In this document: positions 26,152 to 39,385 of the stretch, in pieces
Position numbering within the stretch: position 1 is the stretch's first letter
How the letters are laid out: every line of letters begins with the position of its first letter
Assembly (NCBI GenBank): GCA_002723345.1
Contig: PBNV01000059.1
Coordinates: 1 to 42,051, forward strand
Direction of reading: 5' to 3'
DNA from: Rhodospirillaceae bacterium
GTDB lineage: Bacteria; Pseudomonadota; Alphaproteobacteria; Rhodospirillales; UBA2165
Length of the DNA: 42,051 bases
The notes under the pieces: generated by a model
Told to the model about the DNA's origin: nothing
Databases searched by the model: none
What the model saw: the letters and a program-made list of their open reading frames with translations, nothing else
Program-made: the position numbers and the translations under genes

Positions 26152-26338
26152 AATCGTCGATTTTGATAATCCAGATCATTTGAAACGCGAAGTTCGTCTT
26201 AGATTATCCATCCAAGGGCGAAAAATCATTCGCAGCCTTTCCTTCGCCGGCAATGACATAATCCTGATAAGCGAGGCTCGGCACTCGATCACCGTTTAGC
26301 AGACCTCACCATGATATAGAAGTGTGTGGGGTGTGAAA

Positions 26339-26749
26339 TTAAGCAGCCCTGTTGCTGGCCGCGAAGACCATCGCCTCAGCAACGGTGACTTCTTGAGCCG
26401 CGGCAGCCTTGCCATTTTCATCTGCAGCGGCTCCGGCTTCCTGCGCCGTCGTGAGGCGGGCGCTTGCGTCGTCTGCTGAGATATCGGCGACGTCTTGGGC
26501 TTTTGTTGCAAGAAGCGTGCAGCGCCCATCGGCGGCTTCGGCGAAGCCGCCTTCAACGAACAGACTTTTGGTCACCTGACCGTCATTATGAATATCGACA
26601 ACGCCGGCCCGCAGGTTGCTGAGAACAGGCGCGTGGCCGGCAAGCACGCCGAAATCACCGTCGGCGCCCGGAACGACGACCATGTCGACCTCTTCCGAGG
26701 CGAGCAGCGCGCTTGGTGAGACCAGTTCGAAGATGAGTTTATCGGCCAT
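26339..26749 (-). CDS. atpC: ATP synthase F1 epsilon subunit
   Basis: The small central-stalk subunit that couples rotation and inhibits ATP hydrolysis. The N-terminal beta-sandwich shows FELVSPSALLASEEVDMVVV, then GADGDFGVLAGHAPVLSNLR and FVEGGFAEAADGRCTLLA. The C-terminal helices are Ala-rich. It is 136 residues, the last gene of the minus-strand atpHAGDC operon, 12 bases after atpD. Confidence 0.95.
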   Translation of the reverse strand: MADKLIFELVSPSALLASEEVDMVVVPGADGDFGVLAGHAPVLSNLRAGVVDIHNDGQVTKSLFVEGGFAEAADGRCTLLATKAQDVADISADDASARLTTAQEAGAAADENGKAAAAQEVTVAEAMVFAASNRAA

Positions 26750-26761
26750 CGTGAATAACCC

Positions 26762-29112
<2,351 letters not shown>

Positions 29113-29187
29113 ATGGCTGGTTCGCTATGTCGTCCGTTAATCTGTGTTCGCTTGCCGCTGGCCAAAAATCTGGCCTGGGTGCGAGGT

Positions 29188-30720
29188 TTAACTAAAAGAT
29201 CCTACGAAATCACCGATGAAGCTTTTCAGTTTCTCTTCGGTTGCATCTGAAATGGCTTCATCCGTCCGGATCGCCTCCAGAATGTCGGCTCCCTTCTCCC
29301 GAACAGCGTCCATAAGGGCACTTTCGAAACGGACCACTTCATCCACTGGGATGCTGTCCAAGAACCCGTTGACACCAGAGAAGATGGCGACCACTTGTTC
29401 CTCCATCGCGTAAGGGGAGAACTGGGCTTGTTTTAAGACCTCTGTGAGACGGGACCCGCGCGCCAGCAGCTGCTGGGTAGAGGCATCCAGGTCTGAAGCA
29501 AATTGTGCAAAGGCCTCCATTTCGCGGTACTGTGCCAGTTCCAGCTTAATGGAGCCTGCTACCTGTTTCATGGCTTTTACCTGGGCGGCTGATCCTACGC
29601 GCGAGACCGACAGGCCGACATTCACCGCTGGGCGTATGCCCTTGTAGAACAAGTCCGTCTCAAGAAAAATCTGGCCGTCAGTGATGGATATTACGTTCGT
29701 CGGGATGTAAGCCGACACGTCGTTTGCCTGGGTTTCAATCACCGGTAAGGCTGTTAAAGACCCTGCGCCAGCTTCATCGCCCATTTTGGCAGCGCGCTCC
29801 AATAGGCGAGAGTGGAGATAAAAAACGTCCCCCGGATAGGCTTCCCGCCCTGGTGGCCGGCGCAGAAGAAGCGACATCTGTCGATAAGACACGGCCTGTT
29901 TTGTCAGATCATCATAGAAAATCACCGCATGCATGCCATTGTCACGGAAATATTCGCCCATGGTGCATCCCGTGTAGGGCGCCAGAAACTGCATTGGCGC
30001 TGGTTCAGAGGCAGTAGCGGCGACAACGACCGAATACTCCATCGCTCCATTTTCCTCTAGGCTTTTGACGAGTTGGGCGACGGAGGAGCGTTTTTGCCCT
30101 ACCGCAACATACACACAGAAAAGTTTTTCGGAGTCATCCTTTGCGGCGTCGTTGATTTTCTTCTGGTTTAAGATGGTATCAACGATAATAGCGGTTTTGC
30201 CGGTTTGACGGTCACCAATGATAAGTTCACGCTGGCCACGGCCAACTGGAATAAGGCTATCGATAGCTTTGATGCCCGTTTGCATGGGCTCATGCACCGA
30301 CTTCCGCGGAATAATGCCCGGTGCTTTCACTTCAATCAGGCCGCGCCGATCTGCGTTGATCGGGCCCTTACCGTCAATTGGTTCACCGAGGGCATCTACG
30401 ACACGGCCCAGAAGGCCTTTGCCGATGGGAACATCGACAATGTCCCCTGTTCGTTTGACCGTGTCACCCTCTCGTATGTTACGGTCATCGCCGAAGATTA
30501 CGACACCCACATTGTCTTCCTCCAGGTTCAGGGTCATGCCCTTGATGCCTCCTGGAAATTCGACCATCTCCCCGGCTTGGACCTTATCCAACCCATAAAT
30601 ACGGGCGATGCCGTCACCGACTGATAGAACCTGACCAACCTCCGCAACCTCAGATTCGGTCCCGAAATTTTCAATTTGTTCTTTGAGAATTGCGGAGATT
30701 TCCGCTGCGCGGATTTCCAT
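29188..30720 (-). CDS. atpA: ATP synthase F1 alpha subunit
   Basis: The regulatory nucleotide-binding subunit of the F1 head. The N-terminus ([16 protein letters not shown]) is the delta-contacting helix. [10 protein letters not shown] is the P-loop, [15 protein letters not shown] the Walker B region, and the signature [17 protein letters not shown] is present. It is 510 residues. Its ATG overlaps the stop of atpH by one base (TAATG), implying translational coupling. Confidence 0.98.
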   Translation of the reverse strand: MEIRAAEISAILKEQIENFGTESEVAEVGQVLSVGDGIARIYGLDKVQAGEMVEFPGGIKGMTLNLEEDNVGVVIFGDDRNIREGDTVKRTGDIVDVPIGKGLLGRVVDALGEPIDGKGPINADRRGLIEVKAPGIIPRKSVHEPMQTGIKAIDSLIPVGRGQRELIIGDRQTGKTAIIVDTILNQKKINDAAKDDSEKLFCVYVAVGQKRSSVAQLVKSLEENGAMEYSVVVAATASEPAPMQFLAPYTGCTMGEYFRDNGMHAVIFYDDLTKQAVSYRQMSLLLRRPPGREAYPGDVFYLHSRLLERAAKMGDEAGAGSLTALPVIETQANDVSAYIPTNVISITDGQIFLETDLFYKGIRPAVNVGLSVSRVGSAAQVKAMKQVAGSIKLELAQYREMEAFAQFASDLDASTQQLLARGSRLTEVLKQAQFSPYAMEEQVVAIFSGVNGFLDSIPVDEVVRFESALMDAVREKGADILEAIRTDEAISDATEEKLKSFIGDFVGSFS

Positions 30721-31280
30721 TATCCAACCCCTCTCATGGCGAGCCGCAACTGTTGCAGCTTCGTATTAAGTGAAGAATCAACCATGCGTGACCCCACCTT
30801 GATGATAAGGCCGCCAAGCAAATTCGGATCAACTTTGGTGTTTAACCTGACATTACCCCCAACCGTGCGCTTCAGCACATCCAGGAGATCCTGGGTCTGC
30901 TTGTCGTTTAATGGTTGGGCAGACGTAACGTCTGCAGTGAGTTCACCCCGTCTTCCCGCTAAGATCATCAGATACCCGTTAATTATATCCATAAGCGCAA
31001 ACAAGCGGCGGTTTGCTGATGTTAATCCGACAAATTTACGTGTGAGTTCGTTTGCTCCGGCGCGTGTCAGGATGGTATCCAACGCAGCCCCCTGTGCTGA
31101 CCGTGATATCACGGGAGAGCGAACCAAGCGGGTAAGCTCATCATTTCCATCGATGAGCGCTGACAGAGCTCTGACATCGTCAGCAACTTGATCCAGCGCG
31201 TTCTGCTCTTCCGCCAATTCAAACAATGCGGAAGCATAACGACCAGCTAATCCGGTAACGCCTGTGGTATCGGAAGCCAA
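30720..31280 (-). CDS. atpH: ATP synthase F1 delta subunit
   Basis: The peripheral-stalk cap that holds the F1 head. The six-helix N-terminal domain starts [20 protein letters not shown], and the C-terminal domain ends [20 protein letters not shown], the family signature. It is 186 residues. The start is a TTG at 31280, with GAGGT about ten bases upstream; no ATG fits. It is the first gene of the operon. F0 genes are absent, as is usual in alphaproteobacteria, where they form a separate operon. The 228 bases between atpH and priA should carry the promoter, but no consensus pair stands out. Confidence 0.95.
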   Translation of the reverse strand: MASDTTGVTGLAGRYASALFELAEEQNALDQVADDVRALSALIDGNDELTRLVRSPVISRSAQGAALDTILTRAGANELTRKFVGLTSANRRLFALMDIINGYLMILAGRRGELTADVTSAQPLNDKQTQDLLDVLKRTVGGNVRLNTKVDPNLLGGLIIKVGSRMVDSSLNTKLQQLRLAMRGVG

Positions 31281-31508
31281 CTCAGATAAACCTCGTATAT
31301 GAGTTTCCTGAACAATTCCCGCCGCCGAGGCGACTGAAAACGATGAAACGTCGGTTAATATATTCGCAATGGGCCTGCCAAAAAAACGTGCTGGCCAATA
31401 AAAAGCCGAGGTTGTCTAGCATACTGATTTGCGACTGACAAGCGGACTCCCGGGGCGACAGCAGGTGCTTATTTTAACCTTCATTACAATTAGTTAGGTG
31501 TTGAGGGG

Positions 31509-33683
31509 CTATAGAAAAGTATAGGGGTCAATGTCCACATGGACGCGTATTTTGCGTGGTATTTGAGCCGTGGAAAGCCATCGCCGGATTATTGCCTGGA
31601 TATTCACGTTTTTCCTTGCTTTCAGGAGGAACCGTCGGCGGTGCCGACCCCGCAAAAGCTTAATGGGCGCTTCCGCGGGACCGAGCGTTTGAATCTTGTT
31701 GTCCCGTGGCGCCGTCTGGTTTAGTGCTTTGACCGCTTGTTCGACGGCGGCTTCATCTGCACCCGATACAATGATCCCGACAAGCCGACCAAACGGCGGC
31801 ATCATATTATCTTTCCGGTCCTGTGCTTCCGCGCTCAAAAACTCTTCTCGGTCACCGGTGGAGATGGCCTCGATCACCGGATGATCGGGCATGTAGGTCT
31901 GTAGAATGACTCTTCCCGGCCGCTCCGCTCGGCCAGCGCGGCCCGCGACCTGGTAGAGCAATTGATAGGTCCGCTCTGATGCCCGAAGGTCGCCGCCAGA
32001 CAGACCGAGATCCGCGTCCACAACACCAACCAGGGTGAGATACGGGAAATGATACCCTTTTGAGATAATTTGTGTACCGATTAGAAGATCTATTTTCCGA
32101 GACTCGATCTCGCGCACTAGCTCAGCCGCTTGACCCGGTCTGTGCAGCGTATCGCTGGCAACAATTCGGCTTTCGATACTGGGAAAGATCTCGTCCACTT
32201 CTTCGGCCAGCCGTTCCACGCCGGGTCCGCAGGCGGTAAGCTTGTCCTTGGCGCCGCAATCCGGACAGGCTTGGGGCATTTTGGCTGCGTAGCCGCACTG
32301 ATGACATTGTAGGCGCCCCAGCAGCCGGTGTTCCACAAGCCAGGTGGAACATTGCGGGCATTGCAGACGAAACCCGCAGGCGCGGCATAAAGTTAGGGGC
32401 GCATAGCCTCGGCGATTTAGGAACAGCAGTGCCTGTTCACCGCGGAGAAATGTCTCATTAAGCGTGTTGACCAAATCTGGTGACAGCCACTTTCCCCGTT
32501 CCGGGCCGGCGACTCTCATATCCACCCGCAGGATGTCTGGGAGTGCCGCGCCGCCGTGCCGGGCCGGCAGATTAAAGTGTTTATAGCGGCCTTCAGCCAC
32601 GTTTTGCATCGTCTCCAAAGACGGTGTGGCGGACACAAGTGCCACGGGGATGCTGCCGAGGCTGGCCCGCACCACGCCCATGTCTCGGGCATTATAAACG
32701 ACGCCCTCTTCTTGTTTGAAGGAACCGTCATGCTCCTCGTCAATTACGATCACACCGAGATCCGGATAGGGCAGGAACAAGGCAGAGCGCGCGCCGACAA
32801 CTACTTTGGCCTCGCCGCTGGCTACGGCGCGCCAAGTAGTTCGGCGCTGCACACCGGTGAGATCCGAATGCCACAAGGCCGGCGCGCAGCCGAAACGTTC
32901 TCGGAATCGTTCCAGCCATTGGGCGCTAAGGGCGATCTCGGGCAGCAAGACGAGCGCCTGTTTGTCACTGGCAAGTGCCTCCGAGATCGCTTCCAGATAG
33001 ACTTCTGTCTTGCCCGATCCTGGCACACCCTCAAGAACGGACGGTTGAAAGGCGCTATCCAATACATGCTGGCGCATGGCGGTTGCAGCGGTGGCTTGTT
33101 CGGCTGACAGGGTTGGTCCAGGTGCATGCCAGTCAGGATTGGCAAAATGTGGCGCCGGCGGTAGCGTCAGTTTGATGAGCATATTGGCCTCGACGAGGCC
33201 TTTTATGACTGACGGGCCGGTCCCGGCTTCCAGAGCCAACTCTTGACCCGAGCGGGGCAGACCATCTTTCAATACTGTAAGCACTCGCTCGCGCGCTGCA
33301 GTTGTCCGGCAGGCTGGCGGGTTAGTGTTTAGAGCATACGCGATGCGAGGTTTCGGGGGCTCCAGCGCGGCCGGCACACTAATCACCATGCGCAGGACAG
33401 CGCCAGGAGATGCCAGATTGTAGGCCGCCACCCAGTCCACAAATTCGCGGGAGACCCGTGGCAGGGGCGGTGAATCAAGTTTGGCTGAGATAAATTTTAA
33501 TTTTTCCGGCGTAACGTCCTCAGGCTCTCTATCCCAACCCACCCCGTTGACCTGCCGCTGCCCCAGAGGCACGGAGACAATATCGCCGCGCCCGAGGTCG
33601 AGCGCATCAGGAATGCCATAGGTGTAGCCGTTACCGAGCGGTAGCGGCAGCAGAACGGTCACGGTGTTAGAGACAGTCGTCAT
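31509..33683 (-). CDS. priA: Primosomal protein N' (replication restart helicase)
   Basis: PriA recognises stalled replication forks and reloads the replisome. The 724-residue protein has the N-terminal DNA-binding domain, Walker A GVPGSGKTEVYLEA, the DEEH box (VIVIDEEHDGSFKQEEG), and the helicase insertion with eight zinc-binding cysteines in four pairs: CRAC, CPQC, CHQC and CPDC. Later motifs are GTQIISKGYHFPYLTLVGV and YQLLYQVAGRAGRAE. The ATG at 33683 lacks an obvious ribosome-binding site. It is 63 bases after mtnA and upstream of atpH; adjacency of priA and atpHAGDC is a known alphaproteobacterial arrangement. Confidence 0.97.
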   Translation of the reverse strand: MTTVSNTVTVLLPLPLGNGYTYGIPDALDLGRGDIVSVPLGQRQVNGVGWDREPEDVTPEKLKFISAKLDSPPLPRVSREFVDWVAAYNLASPGAVLRMVISVPAALEPPKPRIAYALNTNPPACRTTAARERVLTVLKDGLPRSGQELALEAGTGPSVIKGLVEANMLIKLTLPPAPHFANPDWHAPGPTLSAEQATAATAMRQHVLDSAFQPSVLEGVPGSGKTEVYLEAISEALASDKQALVLLPEIALSAQWLERFRERFGCAPALWHSDLTGVQRRTTWRAVASGEAKVVVGARSALFLPYPDLGVIVIDEEHDGSFKQEEGVVYNARDMGVVRASLGSIPVALVSATPSLETMQNVAEGRYKHFNLPARHGGAALPDILRVDMRVAGPERGKWLSPDLVNTLNETFLRGEQALLFLNRRGYAPLTLCRACGFRLQCPQCSTWLVEHRLLGRLQCHQCGYAAKMPQACPDCGAKDKLTACGPGVERLAEEVDEIFPSIESRIVASDTLHRPGQAAELVREIESRKIDLLIGTQIISKGYHFPYLTLVGVVDADLGLSGGDLRASERTYQLLYQVAGRAGRAERPGRVILQTYMPDHPVIEAISTGDREEFLSAEAQDRKDNMMPPFGRLVGIIVSGADEAAVEQAVKALNQTAPRDNKIQTLGPAEAPIKLLRGRHRRRFLLKARKNVNIQAIIRRWLSTAQIPRKIRVHVDIDPYTFL

Positions 33684-33746
33684 GGGGGCACTTTAAAGGG
33701 AAGTCCTCCGGATTCAATTACGGCAACTGTCACGGACCGGTGGTGG

Positions 33747-34853
33747 CTACCCCATTTCCGGAAAAAGACGCTTGAGGCTGTCCGCCGACGCGTCGCAAAT
33801 ACCGCGTTCTGTGATAAGTCCGGTGATGAGATGGCGCGGGGTAATGTCGAAGGCGTAGTTGGCCGCGGGGCTGGTGTCGGGGGTCAGTTGTACGTTTCTG
33901 AGCCTGCCATCCTCTCCCCGGCCGGATATCGAAGAGACTTCCGCTGTACCTCGCTCCTCGATGGGAATATCTCGCACGCCGTCTTCTGCGGTCCAGTCGA
34001 TTGTTGGCGAGGGCAGCCCGACATAGAATGGCACGCTATTGTCCTGGGCAGCCAGTGCCTTGAGATAGGTTCCAATTTTATTACACACATCGCCCGTGTA
34101 TGTAGTGCGGTCCGTGCCGGTAATGCAGAGGTCAACCATACCATGCTGCATCAGGTGGCCGCCCGCGTTATCAACGATGACCGTGTGATCGACCCCGTGC
34201 TGGGCCAACTCCCAGGCCGTTAAGCTAGCTCCTTGGTTGCGGGGGCGGGTTTCGTCCACCCAGACATGGACCGGGATCCCAGAATCGTATGCCTTATAGA
34301 TGGGTGCAAGAGCTGTGCCCCAGTCCACCGTGGCAAGCCAGCCGGCGTTGCAATGGGTCAGCACATTCACCGTTTCGGCCCGGCCTTTCTTGTCCCATGC
34401 CGCCTCGATGACGGCCTTTCCGTGCTCGCCGATGCTGGCGCAGATTGCGACATCCTCGTCGCTAATTTCAGCCGCGCGACGAAAGGCAGCCATGATGCGT
34501 TGGTCCGGTGGAAGTGCGCTTAGCAAGCGCGTCATATCATCCAGCGCCCATCGCAGATTAACTGCCGTGGGGCGGGTGTTGAATAAGTGGTCGTAAGCCT
34601 TCGCCAGATGGGCCTCGGACGGGTCCGTCCGCATGGCAAGCGCCACGCCGTAAGCGGCAGTCGCACCGATCAGCGGCGCGCCCCGTACCCACATATCCTT
34701 AATGGCAAAACCGGCCTCTTCCATGGTCGTGAGGCGGACGGTGGTGAATTCATGGGGGAGCTTGGTCTGATCGATGATTTCCACATCTCCAATACCAGAC
34801 ACCGCATCCGCAGCCAGCCAGATTGTCCGGTGAGGAGTGCCACCAACTCTCAT
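33747..34853 (-). CDS. mtnA: S-methyl-5-thioribose-1-phosphate isomerase
   Basis: MtnA isomerises methylthioribose-1-phosphate to methylthioribulose-1-phosphate in methylthioadenosine salvage. Landmarks are [16 protein letters not shown], the catalytic Cys in [17 protein letters not shown], and the Asp in [20 protein letters not shown]. Homology to eIF2B-type proteins exists, but these residues identify the isomerase. It is 368 residues. It starts 12 bases after the mtnP stop, so mtnP and mtnA form an operon. The later enzymes (MtnB, MtnC, or a methylthioribulose shunt aldolase) are not in the window. Confidence 0.96.
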   Translation of the reverse strand: MRVGGTPHRTIWLAADAVSGIGDVEIIDQTKLPHEFTTVRLTTMEEAGFAIKDMWVRGAPLIGATAAYGVALAMRTDPSEAHLAKAYDHLFNTRPTAVNLRWALDDMTRLLSALPPDQRIMAAFRRAAEISDEDVAICASIGEHGKAVIEAAWDKKGRAETVNVLTHCNAGWLATVDWGTALAPIYKAYDSGIPVHVWVDETRPRNQGASLTAWELAQHGVDHTVIVDNAGGHLMQHGMVDLCITGTDRTTYTGDVCNKIGTYLKALAAQDNSVPFYVGLPSPTIDWTAEDGVRDIPIEERGTAEVSSISGRGEDGRLRNVQLTPDTSPAANYAFDITPRHLITGLITERGICDASADSLKRLFPEMG

Positions 34854-34865
34854 CTACAGCTGTCC

Positions 34866-35738
34866 TTATCCGAGGACCCGTCCCGCAACAGCCGCGAGTT
34901 TTTCGGCCATGACGGGATCCCGGGCATCGGGTGCCGTGATGAGTGCGTTATCGAGAGCTTCGTGACAACCTTGGTGGCACAAGTCTTTTCGGTCAGCCAA
35001 CCGAGGGACGACGTTCTTGACGAGCGCGCGCGCCTTTTCCGCATTGTCCATGAGCATCTTGATGATAGCATCGACAGTCACGTGATCATGGTCCGGATGC
35101 CAGCAGTCGTAGTCAGTGACCATGGCTACGGTGGCGTAACACATTTCCGCCTCCCGGGCGAGTTTGGCCTCGGGCATGTTGGTCATACCGATCACGTCAC
35201 AGCCCCAGCCTTGGTAAAGTTTGCTCTCCGCCAGGGTCGAAAATTGTGGGCCTTCCATCGCGAGGTAGGTGCCGCCCCGGATAGACTTAATGTCGAGCGC
35301 AGTACAACCCGCTTCCAGCGCGTCTCCCAGCCGGCTACAGACCGGATGACCGAACTCCACATGGGCCACTAGGCCGGTGCCGAAAAAACTTTTAACGCGG
35401 GCAAAGGTTCGGTCGATGAATTGATCTACAATGACAAACGTGCCGGGGTCGAGGTCTTTCTTAAACGAACCGCACGCTGAAAGGGATAGGATTTCTGTTA
35501 CACCCACCCGCTTAAGCGCATCAATGTTAGCGCGGTAATTAAGTTCAGTTGGCGGAATTTTGTGCCCGCGGCCATAGCGGGGCAGGAAAACGAGCTGAAG
35601 CCCGTCCAACTCGCCGAATAGAAACTCATCGGAGGTCTCGCCGTAGGGACTGTCTACCCGTTCCCATCTCGTGTTACTTAGGCCGCCGATATCGTAAAGG
35701 CCACTACCCCCGATGACCCCAATAACTGGTAACACCAT
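34866..35738 (-). CDS. mtnP: S-methyl-5'-thioadenosine phosphorylase
   Basis: It splits methylthioadenosine into adenine and methylthioribose-1-phosphate, feeding MtnA. It shows GVIGGSGLYDIGG at the N-terminus, PRYGRGHKIPPTELNYRANI, the MEGPQFSTLAES substrate motif, MTNMPEAKLAREAE, and TDYDCWH near the active site. It is 290 residues, as usual. GGGGGA lies before the ATG at 35738. It lies 26 bases downstream of the cyclophilin gene on the same strand. Confidence 0.96.
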   Translation of the reverse strand: MVLPVIGVIGGSGLYDIGGLSNTRWERVDSPYGETSDEFLFGELDGLQLVFLPRYGRGHKIPPTELNYRANIDALKRVGVTEILSLSACGSFKKDLDPGTFVIVDQFIDRTFARVKSFFGTGLVAHVEFGHPVCSRLGDALEAGCTALDIKSIRGGTYLAMEGPQFSTLAESKLYQGWGCDVIGMTNMPEAKLAREAEMCYATVAMVTDYDCWHPDHDHVTVDAIIKMLMDNAEKARALVKNVVPRLADRKDLCHQGCHEALDNALITAPDARDPVMAEKLAAVAGRVLG

Positions 35739-35764
35739 ACGATTTCCCCCGATTTGGCCCAGTT

Positions 35765-36343
35765 TTATTCTGATATTACAGTGGCCTTTTCAATGATGAT
35801 TGGATCGTTGGGTACGTCAGAGTAGGGTCCTTTTGTCCCGGTCTTTACCCTCGCCATGCGGCCAACGATATTCATTCCATCGATAACACGTCCGAACGCT
35901 GTATAACCCCAACCCTGTTGGGTCTTGGCAGTATGATCGAGAAATCTGTTATAGATGACATTCACAAAAAATTGGGCTGTTGCGGAATGGGGGTCCGCTG
36001 TTCGCGCCATGGCAATGGTACCCCGTTCGTTTTTGAGGCCAGTGTTAGCTTCATTGGTGATTGGCCCACGGGTATCTCTTTTTTGTAAGTTTGGCAAGAA
36101 ACCGCCACCTTGAACCATGAACTTGGCGATCACCCGGTGAAAGATTGTCCCATCATAGTGACCATCCCTCACATATTCGAGAAAATTGGCGACTGTTTTG
36201 GGAGCCCTCTCTGGTTCAAGCTGAACCGTAAAGTCCCCCATATTGGTTTTAAAAGTGACGATTGGTTTTCCGGCAGACATGGCAGTTCCCGATGCGGCGA
36301 GGATAATGGAAACGGCGAATATCGTTCCAAGCACACGCTTCAT
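35765..36343 (-). CDS. Exported cyclophilin-type peptidyl-prolyl isomerase
   Basis: A 192-residue protein with a signal peptide (MKRVLGTIFAVSIILAASGTAM, cleavage near SAG) and one cyclophilin domain. Core motifs are GTIFHRVIAKFMVQGGGF, GTIAMARTADPHSATAQFFV and GYTAFGRVIDGMNIV. The Trp of cyclosporin-binding cyclophilins is not conserved, as in other bacterial members. It should help proline isomerisation of periplasmic proteins (PpiA-like). GAGGAG precedes the ATG. The 122 bases separating it from petC contain a short AT-rich stretch and no gene. Confidence 0.93.
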   Translation of the reverse strand: MKRVLGTIFAVSIILAASGTAMSAGKPIVTFKTNMGDFTVQLEPERAPKTVANFLEYVRDGHYDGTIFHRVIAKFMVQGGGFLPNLQKRDTRGPITNEANTGLKNERGTIAMARTADPHSATAQFFVNVIYNRFLDHTAKTQQGWGYTAFGRVIDGMNIVGRMARVKTGTKGPYSDVPNDPIIIEKATVISE

Positions 36344-36465
36344 ATTGGTCTCCTCGTATTTTTATTTGTCCCAATCTGTCCAATAGACACCCCGAAATAA
36401 AAAAAGCATTTATACGATACCAACCAGCCAGACGCCCATCGAAACTAATTACGATCAGTTAGGGC

Positions 36466-37254
36466 CTAATGCACATCTGACCATATTCGACGCTTTAATG
36501 CATAAAGTAGAGAGGTGAGAACGATCAGAAATAGGATGATCTTAATACCTAAGCGTTTACGATCCTCCATTTCCGGCTCTGCTGCCCAAGCCAAAAATGC
36601 GGAGACATCGACAGCCATTTGCTGCGCAGATGCTTTGGTTCCATCAACGTATTCAACTGCATCATCACTAAGTGGGTTCGGCATGGCTATTTGTTTGCCC
36701 GCGTAAAACGCGTTGTAATACATACCCTCGTTCATTTTATAACCTGAGGGAGGGTCCTTATAACCGGTCAGAACAGCTGATATATAGTCAACACCTGCAG
36801 GATGAGCTTTGGTCGTTAAGGAGAGATCTGGCGGAAGGGCACCATTATTGGCCGCTCGTGCCGCAGCATCATTTTGGAAAGGCATTTTGATTTTATCGAA
36901 CGGTTTTCCAGCGCGAACAATGACTTCGCCGTCTTCATGTGTTTCCCCATCCTCGTTTGGTCCAGCTGGAATTTCCGCTTCTGCAGCAAGTTTCTTAACC
37001 TCCTCCGAAGAGTATCCGATTTGCTCAAGATGGCGATAGTATATCTGGTTTATTGAGTGGCAGCCCGAGCAGACCTCATTATAAACCTGCCACCCTCTTT
37101 TCAGCTGTGCTCGATCGAAAACACCGAAGGGGCCTTTGAACGACCAGTCAAGCTTTGGCGGCGGTGTGGCTCCCCCAGCAGCTTGCACTGCGGTGCACCA
37201 AGAGGCTATGAGCAAGAACGTGCCCAACCTCGTAATCATGGTTTTCATATTCAT
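36466..37254 (-). CDS. petC: Ubiquinol-cytochrome c reductase, cytochrome c1
   Basis: The periplasmic haem c subunit of the bc1 complex, which passes electrons from the Rieske protein to cytochrome c. A signal peptide ends near VQAAG. The haem-binding CSGCH follows [16 protein letters not shown], and the C-terminal membrane anchor ([15 protein letters not shown]) ends RRIWSDVH. It is 262 residues. The Met ligand is probably in [11 protein letters not shown]. Its ATG overlaps the petB stop by four bases (ATGA), so translation is coupled. Confidence 0.96.
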   Translation of the reverse strand: MNMKTMITRLGTFLLIASWCTAVQAAGGATPPPKLDWSFKGPFGVFDRAQLKRGWQVYNEVCSGCHSINQIYYRHLEQIGYSSEEVKKLAAEAEIPAGPNEDGETHEDGEVIVRAGKPFDKIKMPFQNDAAARAANNGALPPDLSLTTKAHPAGVDYISAVLTGYKDPPSGYKMNEGMYYNAFYAGKQIAMPNPLSDDAVEYVDGTKASAQQMAVDVSAFLAWAAEPEMEDRKRLGIKIILFLIVLTSLLYALKRRIWSDVH

Positions 37255-38534
37255 TCTGCTGGAACCTGTATTTCTGTGCGTTTGCTCAATACCGATGCGT
37301 TAATACTCTCTGGCAAATCCCTTGTTTTTTCATATTTTGAGACCAACGGAACCAAAATCAGCAAATGGAAAAAGTACCAGAAAGTAGCTACCCTACCAAT
37401 TATGAGCATTGTCCCTTCTGCCGGTTTGGCTCCGACCCAACCCAATACCAAGCAATCGGCAAGAAAAATCCAGAACAATTGTCGGTAAATTGGCCGGAAC
37501 TTTGCACTACGAACTTTTGATCGATCTAACCAGGGTAAAAGGCACAAAATCAAAATAGATGCGAACATCAGGACCACGCCTGAGGTCTTTGCATCGATAA
37601 TGACCGGTAGAAGGCCAAAAATATCTATAAAGTTATCGGGAACAGCTCGTAAGATTGCATAGAATGGAAGGAAGTACCATTCGGGCACGATTTCTGCCGG
37701 TGTAACCAGGGGATTGGCTCGAATGTAGTTATCGGGATGCCCCAAAAGGTTTGGGGTAAACAGGGTAATCCCAAGGTAGATTATTAAGAAAACTCCGAAA
37801 CCGAAAGAGTCTTTGATCGTGTAATACGGGTGGAAAGGAATCGTGTCTTGATCTCCCTTAATATCTATTCCCAGCGGGTTATTAGATTTCGCCGTGTGCA
37901 ATGCCCAGATATGAAGAAAAACCAACCCAAATATTACGAAAGGCAACAAATAGTGGAGTGAAAAAAACCGGTTGAGCGTCGGATTGTCGACAGCAAAACC
38001 TCCCCACAACCAGATCACAATCTTATCACCGACAAAGGGGATTACCGAAAATAAGTTAGTTATCACGGTTGCTCCCCAGAAACTCATTTGTCCCCAAGGA
38101 AGCACGTATCCGTCAAAGGCCGTTGCCATCATGACTAGGAGTATCGCTACTCCAATTATCCAAAGAAGTTCTCGCGGCGCTTTGTATGAGCCATAATAAA
38201 GTCCGCGGAAAATATGGATATAAACCACCAGAAAGAACATGGAGGCCCCATTCATGTGCAAGTACCGAATCAGCCAGCCATGATTAACATCGCGCATAAT
38301 CCTCTCTACGCTGTCAAAGGCCAAATCAACATGGGCAGTGTAGTTGAAGGATAAAAAGATGCCCGTCGCAATCATGATCACTAAAATTATTCCGAGCAGC
38401 GAACCAAAATTCCACATGTAGTTTAGGTTTTTTGGCGTTGGATAATCGATTAAATCGTGATGCATAAAGGTGAAAATGGGCAATCTCGTGTCGACCCATT
38501 TCACTAGCGGATTTTTCCAGGTTGGCGCTGTCAT
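37251..38534 (-). CDS. petB: Ubiquinol-cytochrome c reductase, cytochrome b
   Basis: The membrane core of the bc1 complex, with two b haems and the quinol and quinone sites. Eight or more helices are visible. Haem-ligand His pairs lie in [20 protein letters not shown] and in [20 protein letters not shown]. The Qo-site motif [17 protein letters not shown] (the PEWY loop) is intact. It is 427 residues, full-length for a fused cytochrome b rather than the split b6/subunit IV type. It sits eight bases after petA. Confidence 0.98.
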   Translation of the reverse strand: MTAPTWKNPLVKWVDTRLPIFTFMHHDLIDYPTPKNLNYMWNFGSLLGIILVIMIATGIFLSFNYTAHVDLAFDSVERIMRDVNHGWLIRYLHMNGASMFFLVVYIHIFRGLYYGSYKAPRELLWIIGVAILLVMMATAFDGYVLPWGQMSFWGATVITNLFSVIPFVGDKIVIWLWGGFAVDNPTLNRFFSLHYLLPFVIFGLVFLHIWALHTAKSNNPLGIDIKGDQDTIPFHPYYTIKDSFGFGVFLIIYLGITLFTPNLLGHPDNYIRANPLVTPAEIVPEWYFLPFYAILRAVPDNFIDIFGLLPVIIDAKTSGVVLMFASILILCLLPWLDRSKVRSAKFRPIYRQLFWIFLADCLVLGWVGAKPAEGTMLIIGRVATFWYFFHLLILVPLVSKYEKTRDLPESINASVLSKRTEIQVPAE

Positions 38535-38542
38535 TTTAAATT

Positions 38543-39106
38543 CTAACCTATTCGAATTGATGAATTATCGATAAATTTGTAAGGAGGTATCTCCAAGTTT
38601 TTTGGAGCGGGCCCTTTTCTAATGCGACCAGCGGTATCATAGTGAGACCCGTGGCAGGGGCAGAACCAACCATTGTATTCGCCTTTGATTTGGCCGGTCT
38701 TTTGTCCAAGTGGTATGCAGCCTAGATGGGTGCAAATCCCAATCATTACAAGCCATTCAGGTTTTTGCACTCTGGCGGCATCTTGCTCCGGATCTTTTAA
38801 GTCCATCATTTCGACATTACTAGCCGATTCTATCTCTTCAGAAGTCCGTTTCCTGATAAAAACAGGTTTTCCTCGCCACATAGCTGTGATCGATTGACCC
38901 TCCTCAATTGAGGAAAGGTCAATTTCTGTTGAAGCCATAGCCAAAACGTCTGCCGAGGGATTCATCAAGTCAATAAACGGCCAAGCCGCAATAGCGGCAC
39001 CAACAGCACCCACGCTCACGGTGGATATGAGTAGAAAGTCTCGGCGTGTCTCTGTATCACCACCGTTTTCGGCTTCAACTTTTTGATCAGTTGTTGAACC
39101 AGCCAT
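38543..39106 (-). CDS. petA: Ubiquinol-cytochrome c reductase, Rieske iron-sulfur subunit
   Basis: The Rieske subunit takes electrons from quinol to cytochrome c1. The N-terminus has a twin-arginine-type signal ([19 protein letters not shown]) that doubles as the membrane anchor. The [2Fe-2S] ligands are in [10 protein letters not shown] and CPCHGSHYD. It is 187 residues. AAAGGAA lies seven bases before the ATG at 39106. It is the first gene of petABC and is divergent from trmL, with 279 bases between the starts that hold no gene; no consensus promoter is certain there. Confidence 0.97.
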   Translation of the reverse strand: MAGSTTDQKVEAENGGDTETRRDFLLISTVSVGAVGAAIAAWPFIDLMNPSADVLAMASTEIDLSSIEEGQSITAMWRGKPVFIRKRTSEEIESASNVEMMDLKDPEQDAARVQKPEWLVMIGICTHLGCIPLGQKTGQIKGEYNGWFCPCHGSHYDTAGRIRKGPAPKNLEIPPYKFIDNSSIRIG

Positions 39107-39385
39107 TTGTCATTCCTTTACCCTATTAGTCGTATTTTGTATGCGTCGCGGAGCTATAAATATTGTTATTTTACATCCTGGTTCTGCTGAAGAAAACAGA
39201 TGCTTTGCTGGTGTATCGCCAGTCGACCCAAATTTCAAAAAGAAACCAAAATATTTTAATTTATTGTTACAATGCTTTGTGAGGCCGGGGTTAGATCTCA
39301 GCAACTACTAATGCCAACCATATATATAGCCGATTCGAGGACCAGCAACCGAAAAAAGCAATACAGGTTGGATTTTATTTTTAAG

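Noticed and set aside
32556..33107. 183-codon frame on the plus strand
   Set aside because: It lies opposite the helicase core of priA and has no recognisable motif.
34587..35372. 261-codon frame on the plus strand
   Set aside because: It is antisense to mtnP and the 5' end of mtnA, both of which carry full family motifs.
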